A DNA stretch of 64,000 bases from Pelecanus crispus (Eukaryota; Chordata; Aves; Pelecaniformes; Pelecanidae). Made by a program: the position numbers and the translations under genes. Under the pieces are notes generated by a model. The model had not been told where the DNA came from. It saw only the letters and a program-made list of their open reading frames with translations, and did no database searches. This document shows positions 34,336-63,365 of the stretch, piece after piece (within the stretch, counting starts at the first letter, position 1; every line of letters starts with the position of its first letter). Where the stretch lies: contig NC_134660.1 in assembly GCF_030463565.1 (NCBI RefSeq), positions 2,096,001-2,160,000 on the forward strand, written 5' to 3'.

Positions 34336-35351
34336 CTGTGAACATCCTTCTATCTCGGTACGTCTCTAACGAGGCTCATACTTACCTCTTGTAGGCGACG
34401 TGAAGCAGGACTGAATTGCTCCAATTCCTGTGCTGCCTTGGGTATTTCTACATGGTACAGAAGTTTGCAAGGTAGGTGCATGGAAAGGGTTATGGGTAAG
34501 TCCTTGTTCTGGCTATGCCCTTATCAGCTACTCAAAGAGTAACATGCGTGGAAGCAGTGCTAGCAAAGCTCCCATGGGAATTAATCTGTTGATATCCATA
34601 GTTAATTGCAAGGTGGGTCTCTTCCTACAGTTAATCATCTTTCAGTTATCATGCCGATTTGTTCATGCTTTTAATGTACAATAGCGAAGGAAGCCTAAGC
34701 ATGGAGGTGCTACCCAGAGGTCTCAGATAATGCCCTTTAAAGGGATTTACATTTTTGAACTAATTTGGTGCTAGTGCAGAGATTGAAACACTTTCTGACT
34801 ACTGTCAGAAAGTCAAATGGGCGAAGCAAACTTCATTGTTCAAGCTGAGAAGCCTGCAAAAAAAAAAAGAAATCTAAATAAGCTGAGCAGAATAAAATTA
34901 GAAAAAAATTATAGTCTTGATTCAAACCTCAATTACATTAGTTTTTAGCCTAGATATGTCCTGGGAACACCTCCTGATAATGACGGGTTATTACTAAGAC
35001 AGAAAAGGATATCTTAAAGAAAAAAACAACCTTGTATTCATATAGCATCAATTAAAAGAATACAAGATGAAAATAATTCCCAGCCTGCTTAGAAGTTGAA
35101 ATAACATGACCAATAATCCTTTGCATGTTTTATTTTGAAAACAAAGCAGTCCAAAAGGAAGATTTTTTTTTAATATTAAGACTGTATTCCATGCAGATAA
35201 TCCATAGTAAATACATTGCATTAAAAGACAGTTAAAGTGCCTTTAGTCCCTCAAAATAGTCCAACTGTGCTGTAAATTCAAGTATATGGAAAGTAGGCCT
35301 TTAGTTATTAAGAGAATATTTTTTGATCTGCTCCTGTTGATGTCAAAAAGT

Positions 35352-35365
35352 GGGGGGGGGGGGGG
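35352..35365. repeat. 14-G homopolymer
   Basis: A run of 14 G in otherwise AT-rich DNA. Confidence 0.85.
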
Positions 35366-38300
35366 TAGCCCCCAGCTTTCAGAGGAGCAGAACCAACCTC
35401 GCATTGGTCTCTGATAAACCCTGTGCTGTGTTTTCCCAACTGCTGAACGCAGATGAGTGGCCAAGGAGCAGATACGTGATGTCATTTTCTGCCTGATGAA
35501 AGGCAGCTGCCTTATGCCCGAACGACACGCTCAGCAGTTGCCACAAACTGCCAGGGCACGGTGCTTGGAAAGACAAATGAGGAGCAGTAGCGGTTGTTTG
35601 TGTTTTGCATCCTCTTTTAACCAGCCGAGCAACGGACTGAGCACAGCTAACAGCCCCAGCCCATTTTATAGCTATAAAATATACAGGTCAATACACGTGT
35701 ACGTTACGCAGTCTGCTTTGAAGCAAGCCCAAACGCTGGGTTCATCAGAATCCAGAGGAAGACCTCCGGATGTGGCTAGAGAAGCCACACGATTAAAAGA
35801 AAAATCAAACTCTTTTTATGTCACAGTCGCCATCATCACGTTCTTGCTTCGGCACTCAAGACTAGCAAGATTAACCGGCATCTTGAAGTCAGAGTTACAC
35901 AGATAAGAAGGGAGTATTGATCCTGATGCGTTTGACTTGGTGCAGCCAGCATTATACTTAAGCCCAGACTCTCCTATTCTCTTCAACATTAAAGCAGTAC
36001 TTGCTGATAGTAAAGACAATTTTCTCTTTCTTCTAGGCATCGGCAGCATTACTGTTGGGCTTTCTGGAATTTAATAGACAACCTCTTCTCCTCCACTACA
36101 AAGCCATGTGCAAAGAATATTCAGAAAAGATTGCTCCCTGCTGACTTGCGAGCTTCCCAGATCTGAACTCCAAGTGCCCAGAGCTAGACCTCGTGTCAAA
36201 AGGTAGGACAGAGTACTTTTTTTTTTTTTCTCCTCCTTGAGACACAGCATCTAAGTGCCTTGCTTTTCCAGTCTAGGCAGTGGGAGATGCTGGTTGAATC
36301 CAGACCTTCAGCTCAGAGCACGCACATGACTAATGGGCAGTAATTTCTCCATCTACTCTACCACGAGGTCTTAGAGATGATGAATTGGAGCTGTTAACGC
36401 TCTACCTGACAATACCCCAAACCATATTCCTCAGTAGAAGAAGGTAGACCAAACATCTGCTGCACAGCTCCAGAATACAGAATAGCCTGGTTTGTTTTGT
36501 TTCCTTCCTTAAAGGGGGGGAAAAAAAAAAAAAAAAAGAAGCCTTTTTTGACTCCAGGCACTCAGAACGTGGCATCTGCCCCGAAGTTATAGGTGTTTTA
36601 CGTATCTCAGCTGTTTCTGTGCTATGGCATTTGATGTTGTTATTCTCCACCTGAGTATCTGATTCTCTTCTGAATCCTTCTAAGATCCTGGCTGCAGTAA
36701 TGCAGCAGTGATTTATACAGCTCAATTGCACTCTATTTGAAGTCTGTTTTTCTTTTAAATTTGCAGCATTTCAGAACTCTTGGATGTTACCTAGCATTTC
36801 TAGGGGCTGTAGGGGAAGAGGCGTACCCAAAATCTTGCTGTTACTGTGTATGTGCATTAAGAAAAACAGTAAAAACAAGGCCATTATTTGAAAAGAGTTA
36901 AATCCAGAGAAAATTCCTTACCAGCTCATAACCATTTAAAAGGAGATCAGATCCTGGGCAAAAACTAGATGACAGCATCCCTTTGAATTCTTTCTACTTC
37001 AGGGAAACGGGAAAAAACAACCTTCCAGTTGAAAGCTTTATTTGGGAATGAAGTTTATCTTCAAAATATGTCTAAAGAGAGACTGTCTGGGCCATAACAA
37101 CTTGGCACGACTCAGTCTGACTTACCCTGTTTGAGCATTTTGGTGCCTTTATGCAGCAAATAAGATGCAGCAAAAGTCTCCCTAGTGGCTATGTATGAGA
37201 AAGTATAATCTGGGGTCTAAATGCCACAAAGCATCCATATTTATCTTTAATGGCTATATAAATTCAGCAGATGAGAAGGAAAACATTAATTAGACAGACC
37301 CTGCCTTTGGCAGTAATCACTGCCAGTGACAGCTGAACCAGCCAGTGGATAAAATATGCACCAAACATGATTATCAGAATAAATAACTGAGGATCAAGAG
37401 AAAATGTAAAAAAAAAAAAAAAAAAAGGAAAAAAAGCCCCATACAACCAACACCTTTTTTGGTGGGGGAAAGAAAACTCTGCCTTACACTGGACTTTGGA
37501 TTCTCTCTGTTTTTATACAAGCTTCCCTCAGTTTAGGGCCCAATCCTGCAGCTGGTGTCTGTGGAAGTAGGGTCGAGTATTTCTGCAGATTAGTCCTGAA
37601 TTCTGATTGCACAGAAGGAGTACAAAACCCTGAGAGGTCTAGCGCTGAAGGCCTTAGTTAGGGTCAGATTCTGGAATCACGATATAGGTACATATATCCA
37701 GACAAGGGGCCTATCACAGACAAAATAAAAAAATAGAAACAATTCCACTGACTTGAGTGGGCTCTAAAAATTATGATGTTAATAAGGTGATTTGTAGATT
37801 TTCAATGGTATCAAGGCATGTATGCCTTCACTCCTTATTTTTGTGAAATGCCCATGAATGAGCTTGGATTTACTTCAGGATTTAGCCCGTGGGAGGACAC
37901 TGCTTTTGCTAGTGCTCTGTCCCCATCCTCTTCCATCAAAACCTACTCTGTTCCTGCTGGATTAGTGGCCATGCCACGAGGATGTATTTTGAAGGAATCT
38001 AAGAATTTTTTTTTTTTCACACTCCATCTCCTTTGGGGTAAGGGTCATAGTTAGTAATTTAGCAAACTAATTAGATGCCAAAAAGTGCATCAGAGCCATT
38101 GGCTCACAAACATCCTGAAGGTGAATCCTCCACAGGGTTTTGCCCTTAAAATAGATCAGGTTTCCCTTTCTCTGGAGCAGGGGTGGAAGCTGTTGCTTTG
38201 AAGGGAGAGGACGGCAGGGAGTTGAAGCCACGGTGGTGGAAGACCAACTGCAGGATGAAAAGACAAGGGCACAAGGCTTCTTGGCCGTGAAGACAAAATT

Positions 38301-38984
38301 AAATGTTGCCCGCCCCAAAAGAAGGTGAAGGGGAGAGCGGAGAAAGGGACAGAGCTGGGGGAAGGGAGAGGGGAGCTGAGCCCTGGAGAGCCAACCTTAC
38401 CTCTCCTGGGCCACCAACAGCACCTACCCCCAGCCGCCCGGCCTCTCCCTGGAGAGGGCAAGAGGCAACCAGCCTGACTTTCCTGAGTGCAGGCAGAGCC
38501 AGCGTGCAGCAAAAATCAACTGTTTTGCTGTCCCCAAGAGCCTGCTGCTTGAGGCAACAATTTTGCCTGTACTGAGGTTTGCCCCCCCCCTTTTGCTGCC
38601 CCTGTTGAGACTCCTGGTGGAGGAGGGAAGAGGTCAGCCACACACAGCGGGGGGGAAAAGCCAACCACAAAACAAAAAACCCACGCCAAACCAAAACTTT
38701 GACTGCACTTTTTTTCTGCCGCCACATTCAGGGCTTTGGTGCCGAGCTGCAGGCAGAGTCCAATGTCGCAACTGACCGCCACCGCTGCAGGCTCTGCTGT
38801 CCCGTGAGGAATCCAGGCGAGTCCCAGCCTCACAGCGCCCTGACTCATTCTTTTCAAATGCTCCATTGGGTCTTTTTCCTCTACTTGCTGTTTCTTTTCC
38901 AAGAGGGGAAAGACTTTGCAATAGAATAACAGAAGACTCCAACACTTGAGACATGGGAGGTTCGAGACGCAGGGAGAGAAGCGC

Positions 38985-58007
<19,023 letters not shown>

Positions 58008-58206
58008 GGTGGGGGCGGCGGCCCCGCTCGGCCCCGGCTCTGCTGGGCTTGGGGGGTTTGGGGGGGGGGGGGGCTCAGCGCCCCGCCATGGGCCGGCACC
58101 CCCGGGAGCCGCGCACGGAGCCGGAGCGGGAGCGGGAACCGGAGCCCGGGAGGGAGCCGGGGGTGGGGCCGGGGGTGGGGCCGGGGGTGGGGCCGGGGGT
58201 GGGGAG

Positions 58207-58866
58207 GGATGGGCACGGGGATGGAGCCGGGATGGGGATGGGGATGGGGATGGAGCCGGGATGGGGATGGGGATGGAGCCGGGATGGGGATGGAGCCGGG
58301 ATGGGGATGGGGATGGGGATGGGGATGGGCACGGGGATGGAGCCGGGATGGGGATGGGGATGGGGATGGGGATGGGGATGGGGATGGGGATGGGGATGGA
58401 GCCGGGATGGGGATGGGGATGGGGATGGGGATGGGGGATGGAGCCGGGATGGGGCCGGGATGGGGATGAGGATGGGGATGGAGCCAGGATGGGGATGGGG
58501 ATGGAGCCAGGATGGGGATGGACGGGGATGGAGATGGAGCTGGGGCTGAGGATGGAGCCTAGATGGGGATGGAGCTGGGATGGAGCCGGGATGGGGATGG
58601 GGATGGAGCCAGGATGGGGCCAGGATGGGCATGAGGATGGGGATGGAGCCAGGATGGGGATGGGGATGGGGATGAGGATGGAGCCGGGATGGGGATGGAC
58701 AGGGATGGGGATGGAGCTGGGGCTGAGGATGGAGCCTAGATGGGGATGAAGCCGGGATGGAGCCAGGATGGAGCCAGGATGGGGATGGGGATGGGGCTGA
58801 GGATGGAGCCTGGATGGGGATGGAGCCGGGATGGGGATGGAGCCGGGATGGGGATGGAGCTGGGGG
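58207..58866. repeat. GATGGG-type minisatellite upstream of PLXDC1
   Basis: About 660 bases consist of (GATGGG)n hexamers interspersed with gatggagccgg variants. It includes a pure hexamer tract of eight or more units at about 58345-58398 and a duplicated larger block (the segments near 58485-58560 and 58660-58740 are near-identical). It is G-rich on the plus strand and C-rich on the PLXDC1 sense strand, beginning about 200 bases upstream of the start codon. Long open frames in it are repeat artefacts. Confidence 0.95.
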
Positions 58867-58869
58867 CAC

Positions 58870-59970
58870 AGCGGAGCCGGCAGCAGGGCCCCCCCACCTG
58901 GCGGGGCTCGGGCAGCGTCCCCCCTGTCCCGGGCAGGGCTGGCGGCTGCCGCGAGCCCCCTCTCCCTCCCCTCCCTGGAGGGAAATCGCGCCTCATGTGC
59001 TGAGCCAGGGGCCCCCTGGCCCCCAGCAACGGGGGGAAGAGCAGCGAGGCGGGGGGTCTGGCCGCCCACCGTGGGCAGCCCGGGGTCGGGCTGAGCCCCC
59101 CAGCCCCACAGGGGTACGTGGACCCAAAAGCCAGCACGTGGCCGTGCATGTCCCCACAAGCTGCCAGAGTGGCTGCGGGGCAATCGCAGCCACCCTGTTT
59201 GGGGGCCCAGCACCCCTTCCCACCCCTCGCCCCACCCGGGTCCCCCCATCAGCAAACCCGCAAGGGGATGCGTCTCCGCAGCACGAGCGTTTGTCGCCTT
59301 TCCACTCCCCTGTCTTTGCCCTTTGCGGCAGGAGCATTGTTACCGGGGGGCTGGGGGTCGCAGGGTGGGGGGCACAGGGTGGTGGGGGTCACAGGGTAGG
59401 AGTCACAGGGTGGGGGTCACTGGGTGGGGGTCACAGGGTGATGGGGGTCAGCTGAGCCCCAGGAGCAGCCCAACGCGCCAGCCCCGTGCTCGGCCACGCT
59501 GGCTTCTGGCCACACCGTGACTGGGGCAGCGTTTTGGGGGGCCCCAGGCTGCACCTCAGCCCCTCCATCCCTGGTACCTGGGAGGGGGCTCAGCCCCGGG
59601 TGAGGGGGGCCGGGGCACCGCGGGTGCCAGGGCAGGGGGAGGGTGCAGAATCCGCAGCGATGCGCCGTGTGCTGAGGCCTGGGGAGCGACGCCGGCCCCC
59701 CCAGCCCCGTGCCCCAGCCCGTGGCCAAAGCTGGGGGGTGCGGGAGCGGTGCGGGGCCCTGCGGCTGCTCCGAGCAGAGAACGCTGGAGCGGGGGGCACC
59801 GCCCTGGGGGGTCCCTGCCGGAGAGCTGGATCTGTCCTTCTGCAAGAGAAAGGCCCCGGGGGGAACGGCCAAGGCTGCGGGGAGCGGGGGGCAGCAGGAC
59901 GCGACCTCCCCGTGCTGCCACGGGGGCTGGGGAGCAAATAAAAGGGGTGGGGAAAAAGGGGGATCATCCC
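58870..59970. other. GC-rich spacer upstream of PLXDC1
   Basis: No gene is recognised. A short tandem array of gtcacagggtgggg units lies at about 59340-59450. Confidence 0.5.
59340..59450. repeat. Short tandem array of gtcacagggtgggg-like units
   Basis: Several imperfect copies of a ~15-16 base unit (gggtcacagggtgggg and variants). Confidence 0.75.
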
Positions 59971-59982
59971 CCCCCCCCAAGA

Positions 59983-60489
59983 AAAATGAAAAAAAAGAAA
60001 GAAAGGAAAAATGAAAAAAGAAAGGAAAAATGAAAAAAGAAAGGAAAAATGGAAAAAGAAAGGAAAAATGGAAAAAAGGAAAGATGAAAAAAGAAAGGAA
60101 AGATAAAAAAGAAAGGAAAGATGAAAAAAAAGAAAGGAAAATAAAAACATGAAAAAAGAAAGGAAAAAGGAAAAAATAAAAGAAAAATAAAAAAGAAAGG
60201 AAAAATGGAAAAAAGAAAGGAAAAATGGAAAAAAGAAAGGAAAATGAAAAAAGCAAGGAAAATGAAAAAAGAAAAAAGGACAAAGAAAAATGGAAGAAGA
60301 AAAGAAAAATGGAAAAAAGAAAGGAGAAATAAAAAAGAAAAGAAAATTAAAAAATTAAAAAAGAAAGAAAAATTAAAAAGAAAGGAAAAATGGAAAAAAG
60401 GAAGGAAACATGGAAAAAAGAAAGGAAGCATGGAAAAAAGGAACGAAACATGGGAAAAAAGGAAGGAAACATGGAAAAAAGAAAAGAAG
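59983..60489. repeat. Homopurine GAAA/GGAAAAATG tract
   Basis: About 500 bases of almost pure purine on the plus strand, built from aaagaaaggaaaaatg-like units with frequent length changes. It directly abuts the 3' end of the tRNA-Cys gene, so the minus strand downstream of the tRNA is one long pyrimidine tract with many T-runs. Confidence 0.95.
60482..60485 (-). terminator. Pol III terminator of tRNA-Cys
   Basis: A TTTT run on the minus strand starts three bases after the tRNA 3' end, and further T-runs follow in the pyrimidine tract. Confidence 0.75.
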
Positions 60490-60559
60490 GGGGCACCCGG
60501 ATTTGAACCGGGGACCTCTTGATCTGCAGTCAAATGCTCTACCACTGAGCTATACCCCC
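60488..60559 (-). tRNA. tRNA-Cys (anticodon GCA)
   Basis: This 72-base gene folds as a complete cloverleaf. The acceptor stem GGGGGTA pairs with TGCCCCC, followed by the discriminator T. The D arm has AGCTCAGTGGTAGAGC (A box). The anticodon stem-loop is TTGACTGCAGATCAA with GCA at 60525-60527. The T arm is CCCCGGTTCAAATCCGGGG-like with the B box GGTTCAAATCC. No intron, no encoded CCA. It matches the vertebrate tRNA-Cys sequence I remember with no visible defect, so it is probably functional. By memory, human 17q12 also carries Cys-GCA genes just upstream of PLXDC1, so the position appears ancestral. Confidence 0.97.
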
Positions 60560-62330
60560 GCTGCTCAGTAGGGCTGCCTGGGCCGCTGTAATGCTGCGCG
60601 GCCGCGCCTCTGCACACCCACGCCCACTCGTGCACACTTGTGCACACCCACGCACACCCACAGACACCCTCCGACACCCTCCGCACCCGCACCCACAGCT
60701 GCAGCGCACGCACACGCTCCCCCATCTCGCCCACCCCCCGCAGCACCCACAGGGGGGCCCCCCCACCCAGCAGGAGGGTTCGGGGGGGGTCGTCGAGGCA
60801 GGATGGGGCCCCCGCGCTCATCCCGGGCCTCAGCGGCCGGGGGGCCGTGGTGCCAGCAGCCGCGAAGCCCCATCCGCAGGGAGCGCGACGGAGCCAAAGC
60901 CGGAGTTTTCCGCGAGGCCGTGTCCAGGCCGCGCGCCCGCCGCGGGGCTCGGGGGGCTGGGGGAGCGCACGGGACCCCCCCAGAGCTGCCGGGGCTGGGG
61001 GACCCCCGAGTCTGGGGGAGCAGAGCCGCCGTGCGGGGCCTCGGCGGCGCTGGGGGGGATTATCCGGAGATGGCAGCGTCGGGGGCGAGCGCCCAGCGGG
61101 AGCCGGATGGCGGGAGCGGCCGTGATTGCGCCCGAGGAGCAAGGTCAATATTTGCTCCCTAAGCCGCTGTGCAAACGCGCGCAGGGCGAGCAGGGGCGGC
61201 GTGCGGGCCCAGATCCGGGCGCCCTGGCCCGCAGCCTGCCCTGGGCACCCGCACCTCCCGGAGCTCGGGGGGGCGAAAGTTTGGGGTCACCCCGCTGCTG
61301 GCAGCCGCGGCGGTTTTCCAGCCAGCGATCCGCGGCATCCCCTCGCTGAGCTGCCCCGGTTCCCCGTGTCACCCATCAGCCTCACCGCCTTCCTTGATAC
61401 AGACGGGGAAACTGAGGCACAAAGGCAGGGGAAATTGCCCAGGGAAGCAGAATCCCGAGGAAACCCCGAGGGAGGGTGATCTCCGTCCCCGCAGCGGGAT
61501 GCATCCCTGGGGCCTGGAGCAGGGGAGCCGCTGGTGCATCCCGCTCCCAGCGAGCCGCCAGCTCCTGTTGTGCCCCGACCGCCCCTGGGGACAAATCCCA
61601 CCCGGGGCATTGCCCCCGTGCCGCAGCCCGCCAACTGGGAACCAGCGCCGGGGGGGCTCTTCCCGCTGCAAAGCATATTGGAGAGGCTGGGGGGAGCGCG
61701 GGGCGGCCCTGGCTTAGCCCCCCTCCCCGTGTTTGGGGACGCGGCGGTGGCATTGTCTGGGGGATGCGCTCAGGGAAAGCCATTTGCGGGTTCGCCCAGC
61801 GCCGGTGCCAGCTCAGCCGGGAGATAAGGGCTGGGACACGCAAACACCTCCTTTGCAAAGCTCTCGGGGAAGGCGCGAAGGCCGGCACCCCCGGGAGACC
61901 GGTGCGCAAGAGGGGGGGGTGGCAGATGGGGCATGTGCCAGGGAGCAAGGGGGACACACGAAACAGGTCGGATGCCAACGGCGTGCCCACCCCTGCCCTT
62001 CCCGGGGGTCACAGCGCTTGCCCCCCCCGCTCTCTCCTTCCGCCTCCCGTGCCCCCGCTGCGCGCCGCGTCCCACCGCCCCAGCAAAGCGGGGGACAAAC
62101 CCGGGAAGCGAAGCCCCCCGCCCCGGCGCACAGAGCCGCTTGGCGGGGCGCTGGCACCCACCGCCACCCCGAGCCGGGGGGGGACCCGAGGGGCTGGCGG
62201 GGACCCAGCGCGCCCCGAGCTGCACCCAAAAAGCTGCACGGGGCTGGAGCCGAGCAGGCGCCGGAGCCAGACTGCTCCGAGGGGGCCGTTTACTTTGGGG
62301 CAGATGCACCCAGCCAGGGGAAGGCTGGCA
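60560..62330. other. GC/CpG-rich spacer between tRNA-Cys and the 62.5-kb gene
   Basis: CpG-rich especially at 60800-61260. No exon could be assigned; I looked for ARL5C/CACNB1-like coding sequence, expected by human synteny, and saw none. A MIR-like piece is at 61395-61480. Confidence 0.5.
61395..61480 (+). mobile_element. Ancient SINE-like remnant
   Basis: atacagacggggaaactgag, gcacaaaggcaggggaaatt and gcccagggaagcagaatccc follow the MIR-type order well. Confidence 0.45.
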
Positions 62331-62335
62331 ATTAT

Positions 62336-62431
62336 GTTAATCCCTTAACTCCTGATTGCCTCCTCCTTCCCCATTAGGTGGGCAAACAGTTTGAGCAGCG
62401 GGGGCCAAGATAGGCCGGGGGCTACATATAC
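62336..62431 (+). promoter_or_regulatory. TATA-type promoter with HNF1-, FOX- and GATA-like sites
   Basis: Upstream of the start codon at 62475 stand, in order, GTTAATCCCTTAAC (62336-62349, close to an HNF1 palindrome with one extra spacer base), GCAAACA (62382-62388, forkhead), AGATAG (62408-62413, GATA) and CATATAC (62425-62431, TATA-like). A start site 25-30 bases after the TATA would leave a ~20-base 5' UTR. The site calls are pattern matches only. Confidence 0.5.
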
Positions 62432-62474
62432 CCAGCGCCCCAGGCCCCAGCACCCAGCGGCACCCGCCAGCAGC

Positions 62475-62627
62475 ATGCCGGTGTCCCCAGCCATCCTCTG
62501 CCTCCTGGCCTTGCTGCTGCCCGCCGCCTCCGGCTACCTCTGGGCCTGGATGTACTCCTTGCCCCAGCAGCCGCCCGACGAAGCCGCGCTGGGCAGAAGC
62601 ATCGGCCCCGGGGACAACCTGGAGGAG
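62475..62627 (+). CDS. First coding exon of an unrecognised secreted or membrane precursor
   Basis: The exon starts MPVSPAILCLLALLLPAASG (signal peptide, likely cut after AAS or ASG), continues YLWAWMYSLPQQPPDEAALG and RSIGPGDNLEE, and ends at phase 0 before the consensus donor gtgagt at 62628. It encodes 51 residues. Codon use is GC-rich like its surroundings, and the start has G at -3 (cagcATG). It sits ~45 bases after a TATA-like box. The mature N terminus is aromatic, then proline/acidic, with a single R and no dibasic site in view. I do not recognise the family. By human synteny ARL5C and CACNB1 would be expected next, and neither begins this way. The rest of the gene is beyond the window. 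Confidence 0.6.
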
Positions 62628-62699
62628 GTGAGTGGTGGGTGCCCCCCGCCCCGGGGTGCGGGGTTGCTGGGGGAGAGGAGGAGGGGGTGCAGCTGCAGC

Positions 62700-63365
62700 A
62701 GGGGTGGGAGCTGAGTTTACAGCCGGGGTGGGAGCGGGGTTTGCAGCAGGGTGGGAGCTGGGGTGGGTACCGGAGCGGGAGCTGGGTTGCAACAGGGTGG
62801 GAGCAGGGGTGGGAGACGGGGTGGGAGCTGAGTTTGCAGCCAGGGTGGGAGCTGGGGTGGGTACCGGAGCGGGAGCTGGGTTGCAACAGGGTGGGAGCAG
62901 GGGTGGGAGCCGAGTTTACAGCCGGGGTGGGAGCGGGGTTTGCAAGCAGGGTGGGAGCTGGGGTGGGTGCAGGAGTGGGAGCGGGAGCTGAGTTTGCAGC
63001 CAGGATGGGAGCAGGGGTGGGAGCAGGGGTGGGAGCTTGGGTGGGAACCGGAGCGGGAGCTGGGTTGCAACAGGGTTGGAGCAGGGGTGGGTGCAGGAGC
63101 GGGAGCTGGGTTTGGCAGCAGGGTGGGAGCTGAGTTTGCAGCCAGGGTGGGAGCAGGGGTGGAAGCCGAGTTTACAGCCGGGGTGGGAGCTGGTGTGGGA
63201 GCAGGGGTGGGTACTGGAGCGGGAGCTGGGTTGCAACAGGGTGGGAGCAGGAGTGGGTGCAGAATTTGCTGCTGGGGTTGCAGCAGGGGTGGATGTAAGG
63301 GTGGGAGCTGGGTTTGTGGCCGGGGTTGGAGCAGGGGTGGGAGCCCAATTCGCAGCCGGGAGCCC
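62700..63365 (+). repeat. Minisatellite of ggtgggagc… units with ~97-bp higher-order repeat
   Basis: In the intron after the 62475 exon, units such as ggtgggagctgggtttgcag and cagggtgggagcaggggt alternate. A larger block containing ggtaccggagcgggagctg recurs about 97 bases apart (near 62760 and 62860). The long plus-strand frame through it is an artefact. Confidence 0.9.

Larger units (their letters stand above)
26641..38984. other. Gene-poor stretch; includes presumed PLXDC1 3' UTR
   Basis: More than 12 kb without any exon I can support. It is moderately AT-rich and contains scattered old SINE-like remnants, a GT/AT microsatellite near 33742-33790, poly-A and poly-G runs, and a degraded CR1-like end near 28780-28860. 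The PLXDC1 3' UTR must start at 38984 and run toward lower coordinates; no convincing polyadenylation site was fixed. Confidence 0.55.

Noticed and set aside
59964-61148. 394-codon minus-strand frame rich in F, S and L, seemingly multi-pass
   Set aside because: The hydrophobic part is the pyrimidine strand of the homopurine repeat, and the frame also runs through the tRNA gene.
60560-62330. Search for ARL5C or CACNB1 exons expected from human gene order
   Set aside because: No GTPase P-loop or calcium-channel beta motifs were found on either strand, so these genes are absent or outside the window.
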